From Salicibibacter cibi (GTDB lineage Bacteria; Bacillota; Bacilli; Bacillales; Marinococcaceae), in contig NZ_CP054706.1 of NCBI RefSeq assembly GCF_016495865.1, forward strand, positions 1,550,001-1,614,000: 64,000 nucleotides of DNA, given 5' to 3'. A program made the position numbers and the translations under genes. The notes under the pieces are model-generated. The model ran no database searches. It had not been told where the DNA came from and worked only from the letters and a program-made list of their open reading frames with translations. Positions 36,464-46,795 of this stretch are shown in pieces (within the stretch, counting starts at the first letter, position 1; each line of letters opens with the position of its first letter).

Positions 36464-36859
36464 ATGGAAAAAACATTTATAATGGTGAAACCGGATGGCG
36501 TGAAGCGACAATTAATTGGGGAGATCGTCAGCCGTTTTGAAAAACGGGGCTATCTGTTAACGGATGCAAAAATAATGACGATCAGCCGCGAAACAGCAGA
36601 AAACCATTACGGTGAACATAGCGATAAACCCTTTTTCGGAGAGTTGGTAGACTTTATTACCTCCGGACCTGTTTTTGCAATGATTTGGGAAGGCGAAAAC
36701 GTAGTGGAGAATGCTCGGACGATGATGGGAGCTACAAATCCGAAAGATGCGGCACCGGGATCCATCCGGGGAGATTACGCAGTGAACGTTGGCCAAAATA
36801 TTATCCATGGGTCAGATTCAACGGAAAGTGCTGAAAGAGAGATTGGTTTATTTTTCTGA
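36464..36859 (+). CDS. ndk: nucleoside diphosphate kinase
   Basis: 131 residues, typical length. MVKPDGVKR near the start, catalytic His in NIIHGSDS near 115. Start ATG at 36464, because all family members begin at this MEKTF; GAGGAG lies upstream. Synteny between hepT and cheR. Confidence 0.96.
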   Translation: MEKTFIMVKPDGVKRQLIGEIVSRFEKRGYLLTDAKIMTISRETAENHYGEHSDKPFFGELVDFITSGPVFAMIWEGENVVENARTMMGATNPKDAAPGSIRGDYAVNVGQNIIHGSDSTESAEREIGLFF

Positions 36860-36912
36860 TTCGATATAGCCGGCCATTATGGCCGGTCGCTTTGTTATGT
36901 GAGGAGAGGGAC

Positions 36913-37698
36913 ATGGAAGAAGATTACAATTATTTCAAATCTGCGGTTTTGGAACGGACAGGAATTGATTTAGCGTTGTACAAAGAACGGCAAATGAAGC
37001 GGAGGCTTGAATCGCTGTATAAACGGCATCGTTTTTCGTCTTTTCGTGTTTTTTTCCATGAAGGGATGCTAAATGACCCCGCTCTTTTGCAAGCTTTTCT
37101 CGATAAAATGACGATCAACGTGTCAGAATTTTACCGAAATAAAAGCCGTTGGGATTTCTTTGAAGAAGTGATTTTGGCTGAGTTGCTGAAGACGCGACAA
37201 CAGTTGAAGTTTTGGTCGGCAGCCTGTTCCTCGGGGGAAGAAGCGTATACGGCGGCCATCATCGCGAATAAACATCGTGGTCTCTCGGGTGTTTCAATCA
37301 AAGCGACAGATATAGACGCGGAGGCTTTGAAAAAGGCAGATGCCGGTTTTTATAAAGAAACCTCGTTACGGGAAGTGCCAACGGAGGAGATGAGGCGTGC
37401 TTTCGACCAAGAAGCAAACGGTTACCGCATCAAACCAATGTTTAAGGAAGCGGTTCGATTCCAAAACCACAACCTGTTGGCGGATCCTTATCCTTGCGGC
37501 AATGACTTAATCATCTGCCGAAACATTCTCATCTATTTCACCACTCCCGCCAAAGATCAAATTCTTCGCGGTTTTAACGATGCGCTTAAGGATGGCGGCT
37601 TTCTTTTCGTCGGGAACACAGAGCAAATTTTTTCACCCGAAACCTATGGATTTGAGCATGTTGGAAACTTTTTTTACCGCAAACGAAAGAATCTGTAA
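36913..37698 (+). CDS. cheR: chemotaxis protein methyltransferase
   Basis: SAM-dependent methyltransferase that methylates chemoreceptor glutamates. 261 residues: N-terminal helical domain (1-80; MKRRLESLYKRH), SAM motif FWSAACSSGEEAYT, and RNILIYF near 210. The start is the ATG at 36913 (GAGGAGAGGG upstream). Position as in Bacillus, before the aro genes. It implies a motile cell. Confidence 0.94.
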   Translation: MEEDYNYFKSAVLERTGIDLALYKERQMKRRLESLYKRHRFSSFRVFFHEGMLNDPALLQAFLDKMTINVSEFYRNKSRWDFFEEVILAELLKTRQQLKFWSAACSSGEEAYTAAIIANKHRGLSGVSIKATDIDAEALKKADAGFYKETSLREVPTEEMRRAFDQEANGYRIKPMFKEAVRFQNHNLLADPYPCGNDLIICRNILIYFTTPAKDQILRGFNDALKDGGFLFVGNTEQIFSPETYGFEHVGNFFYRKRKNL

Positions 37699-37721
37699 CC
37701 CTTTCTTGATGAGGCTGTTTA

Positions 37722-37730
37722 TGATATAAT
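37722..37730 (+). promoter_or_regulatory. extended -10 promoter, possible start of the aromatic supraoperon
   Basis: TGATATAAT with TATAAT at 37725-37730, shortly after cheR and before the family 2 repeat; no good -35. Confidence 0.5.
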
Positions 37731-37761
37731 TTACTGCATAAAAGCGTTAAAGAATATTTAT

Positions 37762-37958
37762 CCCGGTGGTAAGCGCCCGTAATCTCAGAAGTCAGAAAAG
37801 ACCTTTTCCGGAAACGAGGAATGATCGGAAAAGCGGGCGCTAAACCCCTATTGCGACGCACAGGATGTGCTAGTGTCGGCGTTGCCACAAGACGTGGCGG
37901 TTTTAGCCGGCGTTCCTTAAAACCATCAGGGGAAAAACCCCTCTGATGGAAGTTTCAC
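37762..37958 (-). repeat. family 2 structured repeat, copy 3
   Basis: Inverted copy with both ends matching copy 1: CCCGGTGGTAAG at the left and CTGATGGAAGTTTCAC at the right. Contains CACAGGATGTGCTAGTGTCG, GCCACAAGACGTGGC and a CATCAGGGG / CCCCTCTGATG hairpin. It lies between the promoter and aroC. Confidence 0.85.
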
Positions 37959-37989
37959 TTTATATATACATAGAGACAGGAGGAAGAAC

Positions 37990-39162
37990 ATGCGCTATTT
38001 AACGGCCGGTGAATCTCATGGTCCGGGACTGACAACGATTATAGAAGGGGTGCCGGCACATCTTCCGCTTGCCCAAAGCGACATCAACGATGAACTAAAG
38101 AGACGCCAGGGCGGATATGGCCGCGGCCGGCGCATGAAAATCGAAAAAGACCTCGTGGAAATTACGAGCGGCGTACGCCACGGGAAAACGACGGGCGCGC
38201 CCATAGCACTTTCGGTGACAAACGATGACTTTGTGCACTGGTCAAAGGTGATGGGTGTAGATGCCTTGCATCCCGAAGATGAAAAAATGGTCAGAAATAA
38301 AACAATCTCGCACCCCCGCCCGGGGCACGCGGACTTGAATGGGGCAATCAAGTACAACCACCGTGACATGCGCAATGTGCTTGAACGTTCTTCGGCACGT
38401 GAAACGACGATGCGCGTGGCAGCCGGAAGCGTGGCGAAAAAGCTGTTAAAAGCTCTGGGCATTACCGTCGGCGTCCATGTGCTCAACATTGGCGGGGTCA
38501 AAGCGGACGCAAATTACAGTGATGTCCACGATTTAATCCGGCGAGCTGAAAACTCCGATGTCCGCTGTGTCGATGAAGCGGCAAGCGAAAAAATGAAAGA
38601 AGCGATTGATGAAGCCAAAAAAAATGGCGATTCCATCGGTGGCGTCGTCCAAGTTGTGGCGGAAGGAGTTCCTATCGGTGTCGGGAGCCATGTTCATTAT
38701 GACCGCAAGCTGGACGGAAAACTTGCAGGTGCGGTAATGAGCATCAATGCCTTTAAAGGCGTCGAGGTCGGTATCGGTTTCGAAGCAGCAAATCTTCCCG
38801 GCAGTCAAGTCCACGATGAAATTGCTTGGGACGAAGGGAAAGGCTATCACCGCAAAAGCAATCGTCTCGGCGGTTTTGAAGGCGGGATGACAAATGGCAT
38901 GCCGATTAAGATCAACGGGGTGATGAAGCCGATCCCTACGCTTTATAAACCGTTGCAAAGTGTGGATATTGCTTCAAAGGAACCTTTTTCCGCGTCTATT
39001 GAGCGTTCGGACAGCTGTGCTGTTCCTGCGGCAGCAGTCGTTTGTGAAAATGTCATTGCGTTTGAACTTGCGGATGCCATCGTGGATATGTTCGGCCATG
39101 ATCGTTTTGATCGCATCCAAGAAGCGGTTGATCGCCATCGCGGTGAAGCGAGTGAGTTTTAA
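37990..39162 (+). CDS. aroC: chorismate synthase
   Basis: Makes chorismate from EPSP with reduced FMN. 390 residues; AGESHGPGL at the start, [12 protein letters not shown], and [12 protein letters not shown] in the C-terminal part. Its stop overlaps the aroB start (TAATG). Confidence 0.97.
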   Translation: MRYLTAGESHGPGLTTIIEGVPAHLPLAQSDINDELKRRQGGYGRGRRMKIEKDLVEITSGVRHGKTTGAPIALSVTNDDFVHWSKVMGVDALHPEDEKMVRNKTISHPRPGHADLNGAIKYNHRDMRNVLERSSARETTMRVAAGSVAKKLLKALGITVGVHVLNIGGVKADANYSDVHDLIRRAENSDVRCVDEAASEKMKEAIDEAKKNGDSIGGVVQVVAEGVPIGVGSHVHYDRKLDGKLAGAVMSINAFKGVEVGIGFEAANLPGSQVHDEIAWDEGKGYHRKSNRLGGFEGGMTNGMPIKINGVMKPIPTLYKPLQSVDIASKEPFSASIERSDSCAVPAAAVVCENVIAFELADAIVDMFGHDRFDRIQEAVDRHRGEASEF

Positions 39163-40250
39163 TGCAAACGATTGATGTGGCTTCTTCTTCGCACACGTAT
39201 ACGATTACGGTTGGAAAGCAATTGAGATTGTCCCCGTACAAGTATTTGCCGGACAATTTCCCCCGAAAAAAAAATCGGCTTCTCATTCTTGCCGATGAAA
39301 CGGTTGCTTCCTATTATTTGGAAGATGTGCGCACGGCATACGCAGAAAAGCTGCCTGTGCATACGTACGTGCTTCCCGTGGGTGAAGAGATGAAATCATT
39401 TTCCGGATATGAGGAATTATTAAGCGCCTGTTTGCAAACGGGATTGGATCGCGAGAGTGCGATCATTGCCCTCGGTGGCGGTGTGATTGGTGATTTGGCA
39501 GGATTTGTGGCTGCCACTTATATGCGCGGCATTTCTCTTGTGCAAATGCCGACGACGTTGCTTGCCCACGACAGCAGCATCGGCGGGAAGACCGGAATCA
39601 ATCATCCGGAGGGCAAAAATTTGATCGGCGCTTTTCACCAGCCCGAGGCCGTGATCTATGACATAGAGATGCTTGATACCTTGCCGAAAAAGGAATGGCT
39701 ATGCGGGTTTGGTGAAATGATTAAGCATGGGTACATCGCAGATCCACAGTTGCTTGAACAACTTAAACAATTGAATCAATGCGCTGCCCTTACAATCAGT
39801 GATAAACTGCTGGCCTCCTCGATAGCCGTAAAAAAAGAGATCGTTCACGAAGACGAACGGGAGCAAGGCATCCGCGCGTATTTGAATTTTGGGCACACCC
39901 TTGCCCACGCTTTGGAACAAACAGCAGGTTATGGGATGCTGACCCATGGAGAAGCGGTTGTGAACGGCATGGTTTTTGCCTTGTATGTCGGCCGCCGACT
40001 CGGATATGACGGCCCTGATGCTGCTGAGGAACTGCGGTGGTTGCGCGCATTCGGATATTCATTTACGCCTTTGAAGCAAATGGATTCCGCTCGAATCTTG
40101 CAAGCAATGAAGCATGACAAAAAAAATCGCGGAGGCAGCGTTCGCTATGTGGTGCTCGCTGATGCCCAACAACCGATCATCGTTACGCTTGACGATGAAC
40201 AACTTTTAACATACATGGATGCTTTCAAGAAGGAGATGGAGGTTACATGA
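39162..40250 (+). CDS. aroB: 3-dehydroquinate synthase
   Basis: Second step of the shikimate route. 362 residues; NAD-binding GGGVIGDLAGF, DSSIGGKTGIN, and metal ligands in HGEAV and FGHTLAHALE. Overlaps both neighbours by a few bases. Confidence 0.97.
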   Translation: MQTIDVASSSHTYTITVGKQLRLSPYKYLPDNFPRKKNRLLILADETVASYYLEDVRTAYAEKLPVHTYVLPVGEEMKSFSGYEELLSACLQTGLDRESAIIALGGGVIGDLAGFVAATYMRGISLVQMPTTLLAHDSSIGGKTGINHPEGKNLIGAFHQPEAVIYDIEMLDTLPKKEWLCGFGEMIKHGYIADPQLLEQLKQLNQCAALTISDKLLASSIAVKKEIVHEDEREQGIRAYLNFGHTLAHALEQTAGYGMLTHGEAVVNGMVFALYVGRRLGYDGPDAAEELRWLRAFGYSFTPLKQMDSARILQAMKHDKKNRGGSVRYVVLADAQQPIIVTLDDEQLLTYMDAFKKEMEVT

Positions 40251-40639
40251 GAGGCATTCGCGGAGCAACAACGGTTGATTATAATGAAGCAGAACATATA
40301 TGGACACGGACGAGAAGGTTACTCGCGGAAATGATCGAGGCAAACAATGTCCGTCCCGACCAAGTGGTTCACATGTGGTTTACCGTAACATCCGACATTG
40401 ATGCAGCCTTCCCTGCGAAAGCCGTCCGCATGCTTCCGGGAGACTGGTCATATGTGCCCGTGATGTGTGCGACGGAAATTCCGGTGCCGGACAGCTTGCC
40501 GCGATGCATTCGTGTGATGGTAACGGCAAATACGAAAGTTTCCCCGCGAGGGATCCGGCATGTCTTTCAGGAAGATGCCATTAAACTAAGGCCGGATTTG
40601 ACAAAACAAGCCGGCGGGGATTATGCTAAAAAAGAGTAA
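40247..40639 (+). CDS. aroH: chorismate mutase, AroH type
   Basis: 130-residue monofunctional mutase that forms prephenate; RGIRGATT at 2-9, with the Arg of the active site, and IRHVFQEDA near the end. Typical length. Last gene before the trp leader. Confidence 0.95.
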   Translation: MRGIRGATTVDYNEAEHIWTRTRRLLAEMIEANNVRPDQVVHMWFTVTSDIDAAFPAKAVRMLPGDWSYVPVMCATEIPVPDSLPRCIRVMVTANTKVSPRGIRHVFQEDAIKLRPDLTKQAGGDYAKKE

Positions 40640-40643
40640 AGGA

Positions 40644-40775
40644 TAGTCGAGAAATATAGAATGAAAATGAGATGAGTGGAGAAGAGCAAGCGTCGAGAAG
40701 AGTTGAGACCAGTTGAGGTTTAGTGTGTCCTTCAGCCACTCATCCCGTTACCCCGGGATGAGTGTTTATTAATAA
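40644..40775 (+). promoter_or_regulatory. TRAP-controlled attenuator leader of the trp operon
   Basis: GAG/TAG triplets at 40649, 40669, 40674, 40679, 40684, 40695, 40700, 40705, 40715 and 40721 (others at 40644 and 40657), mostly two bases apart, form a TRAP binding site. ATGAGTGG (40672-40679), inside the triplets, pairs with CCACTCAT (40736-40743) to form an antiterminator. TRAP with tryptophan would cover it and let the terminator at 40738-40763 form. Confidence 0.95.
40738..40770 (+). terminator. trp leader attenuator terminator
   Basis: ACTCATCCCG (40738-40747) / CGGGATGAGT (40754-40763), six-base loop, followed by GTTTATT. Confidence 0.93.
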
Positions 40776-40855
40776 CGAAACTATGAAAACCTCCGATTGC
40801 CATCTTCCGGTGCCTTCCCGCGTTTCTCTTTTTCAGGAGAGAGGTGTATCGATGC

Positions 40856-42352
40856 ATGGTCACATCCTTTGATTCCTTTGTAAAAGAATGCGAAGATTAC
40901 CGACTTGTTCCCATCATTGAGCGCATGTTTGCTGATACGACGACGCCGATTCAAATGTTCCGGCAATTGCAGGATAGCGCCGTCTGTTTATTGGAAAGCA
41001 ATGACCGTACGTCCGAGTGGTCGCACTATTCATTTGTCGGTTTACACGCTGCTTATCAGATGATGGAAAACAAACAAGGATTTCAACTCACAAAAGCGGA
41101 CGGAACAGTGCTTGTCACGGAATCGGATATGCAAACAGCGTTCCAACAGGCTTTTCAAGCTTTGAGGCCATCCCCGGCTGCTGATAGTGATGTCCCTTTT
41201 CCGGGGGGAGCCGTTGGCGCCCTTCCTTATGATGCGATCGTGCATGAGGAAAAAACGATTGACAAACCGAAAGAAGAGGCAATCGAATCGGTACACTTTC
41301 TGTTTTGTGAGACGATGATCGCCTTTGATCATGATCATGCAACCATTACGATCGTCCATTACAAAGATTGCGAGGGAAGAGTGGCGGAGGATGTTTACCG
41401 GGAAGGAAAGGATTATGTTGATGCGCTTGTGAAGCGTATGCAAGAAAGCAATCAATCCAGTTTTTCCGGTAAATTGCCGGAGAAAAGCGCTCCTTCTTTT
41501 GAAAGAGTGGCAACGAATTTTACCCGCGAAGCTTTTTTGGAAGCCGTGGAAAAAATTAAAGCGTATATTGCACAAGGTGATGTGTTTCAGACCGTCCTTT
41601 CCCAACGGTTTGAGTGTGATATTCACACATCGGCGTTTACGATCTATCGGGTATTGCGCCAATTAAATCCTTCTCCGTATATGTTTTTTCTGAAACTGGG
41701 AGAGAAAGAAATTGTCGGGAGTTCACCGGAACGTCTTGTGGAAGTAAAGAAAGGCGAAGTGGAAATCCACCCAATTGCCGGTACGAGAAAACGAGGCAAA
41801 AGTAAACAAGAAGATGACGTGCTTGCCGAAGAAATGCTCGCGTCGCCGAAAGAGCGGGCAGAACACCAAATGTTGGTTGATTTGGCAAGAAATGATGTTG
41901 GACGTGTGGCACGCTACGGGACAGTGCGGACACCGGTTTTTATGGAAGTCGGGAAATTTTCCCATGTGATGCATATTCTTTCAAAGGTTAGAGGCGAATT
42001 GCATGCGGATGTTCATCCGCTGACGGCTTTGCTTGCCGGATTTCCGGCCGGGACTGTGTCAGGTGCTCCGAAGGTGCGGGCAATGGAAATTCTCCAGGAG
42101 TTAGAACCGACAAACCGCGGCATTTATGCCGGGGGAATTGCCTACATCGCTTATAACGGCTATGTCGATTCCTGCATCGCAATTCGAACCATGGTGGTAC
42201 AGAACAATCGCGTTCGCATCCAAGCCGGAGCCGGAGTCGTTGCCGACTCGGTGCCGGAAGAAGAGTACGAGGAAACGATGAATAAAGCAGCGGCGCTTTT
42301 TAGTGCCATTGAAATTGCAGAAGAGATGAGTATAGGGGAGATGAGCAAATGA
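40856..42352 (+). CDS. trpE: anthranilate synthase component I
   Basis: Converts chorismate to anthranilate with an amidotransferase subunit. 498 residues; LLESN tryptophan-binding motif near 40, PSPYMFFLKLG, and C-terminal GTRKRG and AGAGVVADS motifs. Start ATG at 40856 with AGGAGAGAGG upstream; the GTG at 40844 is rejected. trpG is not in this operon, as in B. subtilis where it is elsewhere (pabA). Confidence 0.96.
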   Translation: MVTSFDSFVKECEDYRLVPIIERMFADTTTPIQMFRQLQDSAVCLLESNDRTSEWSHYSFVGLHAAYQMMENKQGFQLTKADGTVLVTESDMQTAFQQAFQALRPSPAADSDVPFPGGAVGALPYDAIVHEEKTIDKPKEEAIESVHFLFCETMIAFDHDHATITIVHYKDCEGRVAEDVYREGKDYVDALVKRMQESNQSSFSGKLPEKSAPSFERVATNFTREAFLEAVEKIKAYIAQGDVFQTVLSQRFECDIHTSAFTIYRVLRQLNPSPYMFFLKLGEKEIVGSSPERLVEVKKGEVEIHPIAGTRKRGKSKQEDDVLAEEMLASPKERAEHQMLVDLARNDVGRVARYGTVRTPVFMEVGKFSHVMHILSKVRGELHADVHPLTALLAGFPAGTVSGAPKVRAMEILQELEPTNRGIYAGGIAYIAYNGYVDSCIAIRTMVVQNNRVRIQAGAGVVADSVPEEEYEETMNKAAALFSAIEIAEEMSIGEMSK

Positions 42353-43377
42353 TGACAACGCGTGTTTTACAGTCCCTCCTCGAGGGAGAAACTCTTTCGG
42401 AAGAAACGGCTGAGTCGGTCATGACTGAAATGATGAGTGGAGAGGTGGAAGAGAGCCAAATCGGGAGCTTATTAACCGTTCTTCGCTATCGAAATGAAAC
42501 CGTTGAGGAGTTAACGGGATTTGCGCGAGCGATGCGCAAAAACGCCGTTCCCGTTTCCAGGCCGCTCCATACACGCTTGCTTGATACGTGTGGAACAGGA
42601 GGAGACGGACGTTCCACCTTTAACATTTCGACGGCGACGGCCATTGGGGTTAGCGCATGCGGGGTCGCTGTCGCAAAACACGGGAATCGTTTTGTTTCCT
42701 CAAAAAGCGGCAGTGCTGATGTGCTGGAGCAGTTAAATGTCCCCATTGACACCGATCCGTCCGATTTGGAAACGGCGATTAATGAAAAAGGACTCTCTTT
42801 TTTGTATGCCCCCTTGTATCATCAAGCGATGAAACATGTGGCAAAAGCGCGGAAATCGTTGGGATTCCGTACGATTTTTAATCTTGTCGGCCCTTTGACG
42901 AACCCTGCCAATGCCGACGTGCAAGTCGTCGGCGTGTTTGATAAGGATTATGGTAAAATGATGGCAGAGGTGTTAAAACGCTTGGGGACGGAACGGGCGT
43001 TGTTTGTCACCGGCGAGGACGGCATTGATGAGATTACGATCAGCGGGAAAACGTATGTGACTGAATTAGATGGAGGCCGTATACGTTCGTATACGATCGA
43101 ACCGGAGATGTTCGGAGTGCAAAGAGGCGCCCTTTCCGATATCCAAGTGTCTTCCGTCGCCGAAAGCGCTACGCTTATCCGGGATATTTTTAGCAATCGT
43201 GCATCGGAGAGCGCCACGGAAGTATTTTTGCTTAATATGGCTGCCGGGCTGTATGTGAGCGAGATTGAAAAAAGCTGGGAGGACGCTTACAAACGCGCGC
43301 GTCATGCGTTGACGGACGGTGCGATTCTTGCCCATCTTAGGCAATTGCAAAGAAAGGCAGGGAAAATTCATGCTTGA
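42349..43377 (+). CDS. trpD: anthranilate phosphoribosyltransferase
   Basis: 342 residues; DTCGTGGDGRSTFNIST at 79-95 binds PRPP; KHGNR and NLVGPLTNPA follow. Start overlaps the trpE stop (ATGATG). Confidence 0.97.
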   Translation: MMTTRVLQSLLEGETLSEETAESVMTEMMSGEVEESQIGSLLTVLRYRNETVEELTGFARAMRKNAVPVSRPLHTRLLDTCGTGGDGRSTFNISTATAIGVSACGVAVAKHGNRFVSSKSGSADVLEQLNVPIDTDPSDLETAINEKGLSFLYAPLYHQAMKHVAKARKSLGFRTIFNLVGPLTNPANADVQVVGVFDKDYGKMMAEVLKRLGTERALFVTGEDGIDEITISGKTYVTELDGGRIRSYTIEPEMFGVQRGALSDIQVSSVAESATLIRDIFSNRASESATEVFLLNMAAGLYVSEIEKSWEDAYKRARHALTDGAILAHLRQLQRKAGKIHA

Positions 43378-44140
43378 GAAAATCGTCGACCGAAAAAAAG
43401 AAGACTTAAAATTTTTCCAGCTCCCTCGCCGGGAAGAAATAAAGCGTCATTCGTTCAAGCAAGCCCTCGCTTATGCTGCCAATCGTGACGGGATCGGTCT
43501 AATCGCGGAAATTAAACGTGCGTCTCCATCAAAAGGCGTACTGGCAGAAGACCTTGATGTCGTCGAAAGAGCAAAAGCGTACGAAGCGGGAGGTGCCGAT
43601 GCCATCTCCGTGCTCACGGATGGCCCTTATTTCCAAGGCTCCATCATGGATTTAGTCGCGGTAAAACGAGCGGTGAATGTGCCGGTGTTGCGCAAAGACT
43701 TTATCGTTGATGAACGGCAAATTGAAGAAAGTGCACGCATCGGTGCCGACGCGATTTTGTTGATCGCATCGGTCCTTGAGCCCGACCATTTAAAAGACAT
43801 GGCCGAGATGGCCCAGGCGATAGGTTTGGAAACGCTCGTGGAAGTGCATACCAAAGATGAACTTGAACGTTTGCTCGATGTGTATGGTCCTTCAATGATC
43901 GGGATTAACAATCGCAATTTGCAAACATTTGCAACAGACACGGAACAGACTCGGGCGCTTTCCGCTTCTGTTCCGGCAGGCAGTTTTATCATAAGCGAAA
44001 GCGGTATTCACAGCGCCGGAGATGTTACTTTTGTAGCAAAAGCAGGTGCCAAAGCGATGTTAATCGGAGAAAGGCTTGTATCCGATGGCGACCCCGAAAA
44101 AACGATCCCGGATCTAAAGAAAGGGGCGTTGCTCGGGTGA
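43370..44140 (+). CDS. trpC: indole-3-glycerol phosphate synthase
   Basis: 256-residue TIM barrel; IAEIKRASPSKG, VLRKDFIVD, and ISESGIHSAGD. The start ATG at 43370 overlaps the trpD end by eight bases; the longer frame from 43319 is rejected. Confidence 0.97.
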   Translation: MLEKIVDRKKEDLKFFQLPRREEIKRHSFKQALAYAANRDGIGLIAEIKRASPSKGVLAEDLDVVERAKAYEAGGADAISVLTDGPYFQGSIMDLVAVKRAVNVPVLRKDFIVDERQIEESARIGADAILLIASVLEPDHLKDMAEMAQAIGLETLVEVHTKDELERLLDVYGPSMIGINNRNLQTFATDTEQTRALSASVPAGSFIISESGIHSAGDVTFVAKAGAKAMLIGERLVSDGDPEKTIPDLKKGALLG

Positions 44141-44787
44141 CAGGCATTAAATTTTGCGGACTGCAATCAAAGAAAGATGTAGAAAACGCGGTTGCCGCGG
44201 GAGCGACTGCTCTTGGCTTCGTGTTTGCAACCAGCAAACGCCAAGTGGCACCGGAAGCTGTCAACGAGTGGCTTGCTTCGGTTCATTTGCTTGAACAAAA
44301 AACGGTGGCCGTTTTTGTGGACCCGGATGCTACAGAAATAAAGACGATGCTGGAAAAGGTTTCCGTAGACGTATTGCAATTTCATGGGGATGAATCTCCG
44401 GAATTTTTAAGGGAAATCAAAAAAAGCACAGGCAAACAAGTGATCAAGGCGTTTCGCCATCAGAAAAAGACGCTTGACTTGTTTAGCGCTTTTGCCCCTG
44501 TTGCGGATGGATTTATCGTGGACGCCGGAACAAAGATTCAAAAGGGGGGAACCGGCAAACGTTTTGACTGGAGAGCCGTCCCTGTATATGTACACTTTGC
44601 GAGGCAATTGCATCGGCCTCTATGGATCGCGGGGGGTGTCTCGCCGGAAAATGTGCCGGAACTATTATCTTTTCAGCCCGATGGCATTGACGTATCCAGT
44701 GGGATCGAAACCGAACAGCAAAAAGATCGTAATAAAATGGAAACCATCACAAAGCAGGTGAGAGAAGATGGCTATGTCGTATCCTGA
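44137..44787 (+). CDS. trpF: phosphoribosylanthranilate isomerase
   Basis: 216-residue TIM barrel; KFCGLQ near the start with the catalytic Cys7, LQFHGDE, and [11 protein letters not shown] start inside the trpC stop (GTGA). Confidence 0.95.
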   Translation: MTGIKFCGLQSKKDVENAVAAGATALGFVFATSKRQVAPEAVNEWLASVHLLEQKTVAVFVDPDATEIKTMLEKVSVDVLQFHGDESPEFLREIKKSTGKQVIKAFRHQKKTLDLFSAFAPVADGFIVDAGTKIQKGGTGKRFDWRAVPVYVHFARQLHRPLWIAGGVSPENVPELLSFQPDGIDVSSGIETEQQKDRNKMETITKQVREDGYVVS

Positions 44788-45967
44788 TATACGCGGCCGA
44801 TATGGAGAGTTTGGCGGAAAATATGTGCCTGAAACGGTGATGGCCGCGCTTGAGGAACTGGAAACCGGCTTTCAAGAGGCACTGGCGGATCCGACGTTTA
44901 TGGAAAACTATCATGAGGTGTTGCAATCGTACGCAGGAAGAAGTACGCCACTCACGCATGCGAGTCGTCTATCGAAGCATGTCGGCGGTGCAAAAATCTA
45001 TTTAAAAAGAGAAGATTTGTTGCACACCGGAGCCCATAAAATCAATAATGCCATTGGGCAGGCGCTCTTGGCGGTGCGGATGGGAAAGAAAAAAATTGTC
45101 GCGGAAACGGGCGCCGGACAGCACGGCGTCGCCACCGCCACCGCCGCCGCTAAATACGGATTGGAATGCAAGATTTTTATGGGTGCGAAAGATATGGAAC
45201 GGCAACGCCTCAACGTTTTTCGCATGGAATTATTAGGCGCCGAAGTTGTATCGGCAACAAGCGGAAGCCAAACATTAAAAGATGCGACAAATGAAGCGAT
45301 TCGCTACTGGGTCGCCAATGTTGATGATACGATGTACTTGATCGGCTCTGTTGTCGGCCCCCATCCATACCCGCAAATCGTCCGTGAATTCCAGCGTGTC
45401 ATCGGAGACGAGGCGAAAGCTCAGCTGGAAGAAACGCCTGCAGCCGTCGTTGCCTGTGTCGGCGGCGGGAGTAATGCAATGGGAATATTCAGCGCGTTTC
45501 TTGCTGATGAACATGTGCGGCTATACGGGGCGGAAGCTGCGGGGCATGGCATTGACACAAACGATCATGCCGCGAGCCTTAGCAAAGGAAGCCCGGGCGT
45601 GATTCACGGCGCACTCACGTATTTGCTGCAAGATGAAGCAGGCCAAATTAGCGAACCTTACTCGATCTCGGCGGGGCTGGATTATCCCGGGATCGGACCG
45701 GAACACGCCTACCTGTCCGAGTCGGGGCGTGTAAGCTATGAAGCAATTAGCGACGAAGAAGCGATGGATGCCCTCGTGCTGCTTACAAAAACGGAAGGAA
45801 TTTTGCCTGCCCTTGAAAGCGCGCACGCGCTTGCATTAGCGATGAAAAAGGCGAAGGAGATGCCATCGACGGAGCAAATGCTCGTTTGTTTGTCCGGACG
45901 AGGCGATAAAGACGTAGAAACGATAAGCAATGTGCAAAAAGGAAAGGAAGCCCACGAAGATGAATAG
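44768..45967 (+). CDS. trpB: tryptophan synthase beta chain
   Basis: PLP enzyme joining indole and serine. 399 residues; [14 protein letters not shown] at the start, PLP lysine in [20 protein letters not shown], and GGGSNAMG. Overlaps the end of trpF by 20 bases. Confidence 0.97.
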   Translation: MAMSYPDIRGRYGEFGGKYVPETVMAALEELETGFQEALADPTFMENYHEVLQSYAGRSTPLTHASRLSKHVGGAKIYLKREDLLHTGAHKINNAIGQALLAVRMGKKKIVAETGAGQHGVATATAAAKYGLECKIFMGAKDMERQRLNVFRMELLGAEVVSATSGSQTLKDATNEAIRYWVANVDDTMYLIGSVVGPHPYPQIVREFQRVIGDEAKAQLEETPAAVVACVGGGSNAMGIFSAFLADEHVRLYGAEAAGHGIDTNDHAASLSKGSPGVIHGALTYLLQDEAGQISEPYSISAGLDYPGIGPEHAYLSESGRVSYEAISDEEAMDALVLLTKTEGILPALESAHALALAMKKAKEMPSTEQMLVCLSGRGDKDVETISNVQKGKEAHEDE

Positions 45968-46760
45968 CGTTGAACAAGCTGCTCGCGCAGCAAACGACCA
46001 GTTGTTTATCCCCTACATGATGGCTGGGGACCCCTCCTTTGACGCTTCCGTTGAGATCGCCTTCACCCTACAGGAGAGTGGTGCCCATATTTTGGAATTA
46101 GGTGTTCCGTATACGGATCCGCTCGCTGACGGTCCGGTGATTCAAGAAGCCAGTATGCGAGCGCTTGAAGAAGAGATGACCCTTTCGAAAACATTTTCAC
46201 TCGTACGCGCCATTCGTGATCGGGGTGTAACGATCCCGATTGTTCTTTTTTGTTATATTAATCCTTTATTAAGGTATGGAATTGACGGCGGTGTCGATGC
46301 AGCGGCTAATGCAGGCGCAGACGGTTGGTTGATCCCGGATCTCCCGTATGAGGAAAATGAAGAAGTGCGCCGTCGTTGTCACCAAAATGAATTGGCGCTC
46401 GTCTCCCTAGTTGCCCCGACTTCATGGGAACGCATACAAAAAATAGCTATGCAAGCGGAAGGTTTTTTATACTGCGTATCAAGTTTGGGAGTCACCGGCG
46501 TTCGGAAAACATTTGACGGTCGATTAGACGCATTTTTGCAAGAAGCCAAACGATACAGCAACGTGCCGCTCGCCATTGGCTTTGGCGTTTCCAGCAATGA
46601 GCAAGTAATGGCGATTCACGGAGAAGGATACGGGGTGATCGTCGGAAGCGCGATTGTACGGGAAATCGGCAAACATAAAGAAGCTTTGCGACAAGCGGAT
46701 TTGCGCCCGCAAGCATTGAAAAATATCCAATCATTTGTGGAAACGCTCGTTTCGTCGTAA
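45960..46760 (+). CDS. trpA: tryptophan synthase alpha chain
   Basis: 266-residue TIM barrel; catalytic Glu in [15 protein letters not shown] and Asp in [12 protein letters not shown]. The start ATG at 45960 overlaps trpB by eight bases; upstream extension rejected. Confidence 0.97.
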   Translation: MNSVEQAARAANDQLFIPYMMAGDPSFDASVEIAFTLQESGAHILELGVPYTDPLADGPVIQEASMRALEEEMTLSKTFSLVRAIRDRGVTIPIVLFCYINPLLRYGIDGGVDAAANAGADGWLIPDLPYEENEEVRRRCHQNELALVSLVAPTSWERIQKIAMQAEGFLYCVSSLGVTGVRKTFDGRLDAFLQEAKRYSNVPLAIGFGVSSNEQVMAIHGEGYGVIVGSAIVREIGKHKEALRQADLRPQALKNIQSFVETLVSS

Positions 46761-46795
46761 GATGATTGCAAGAAAAAGAAAAGGTGAGCGAAACT

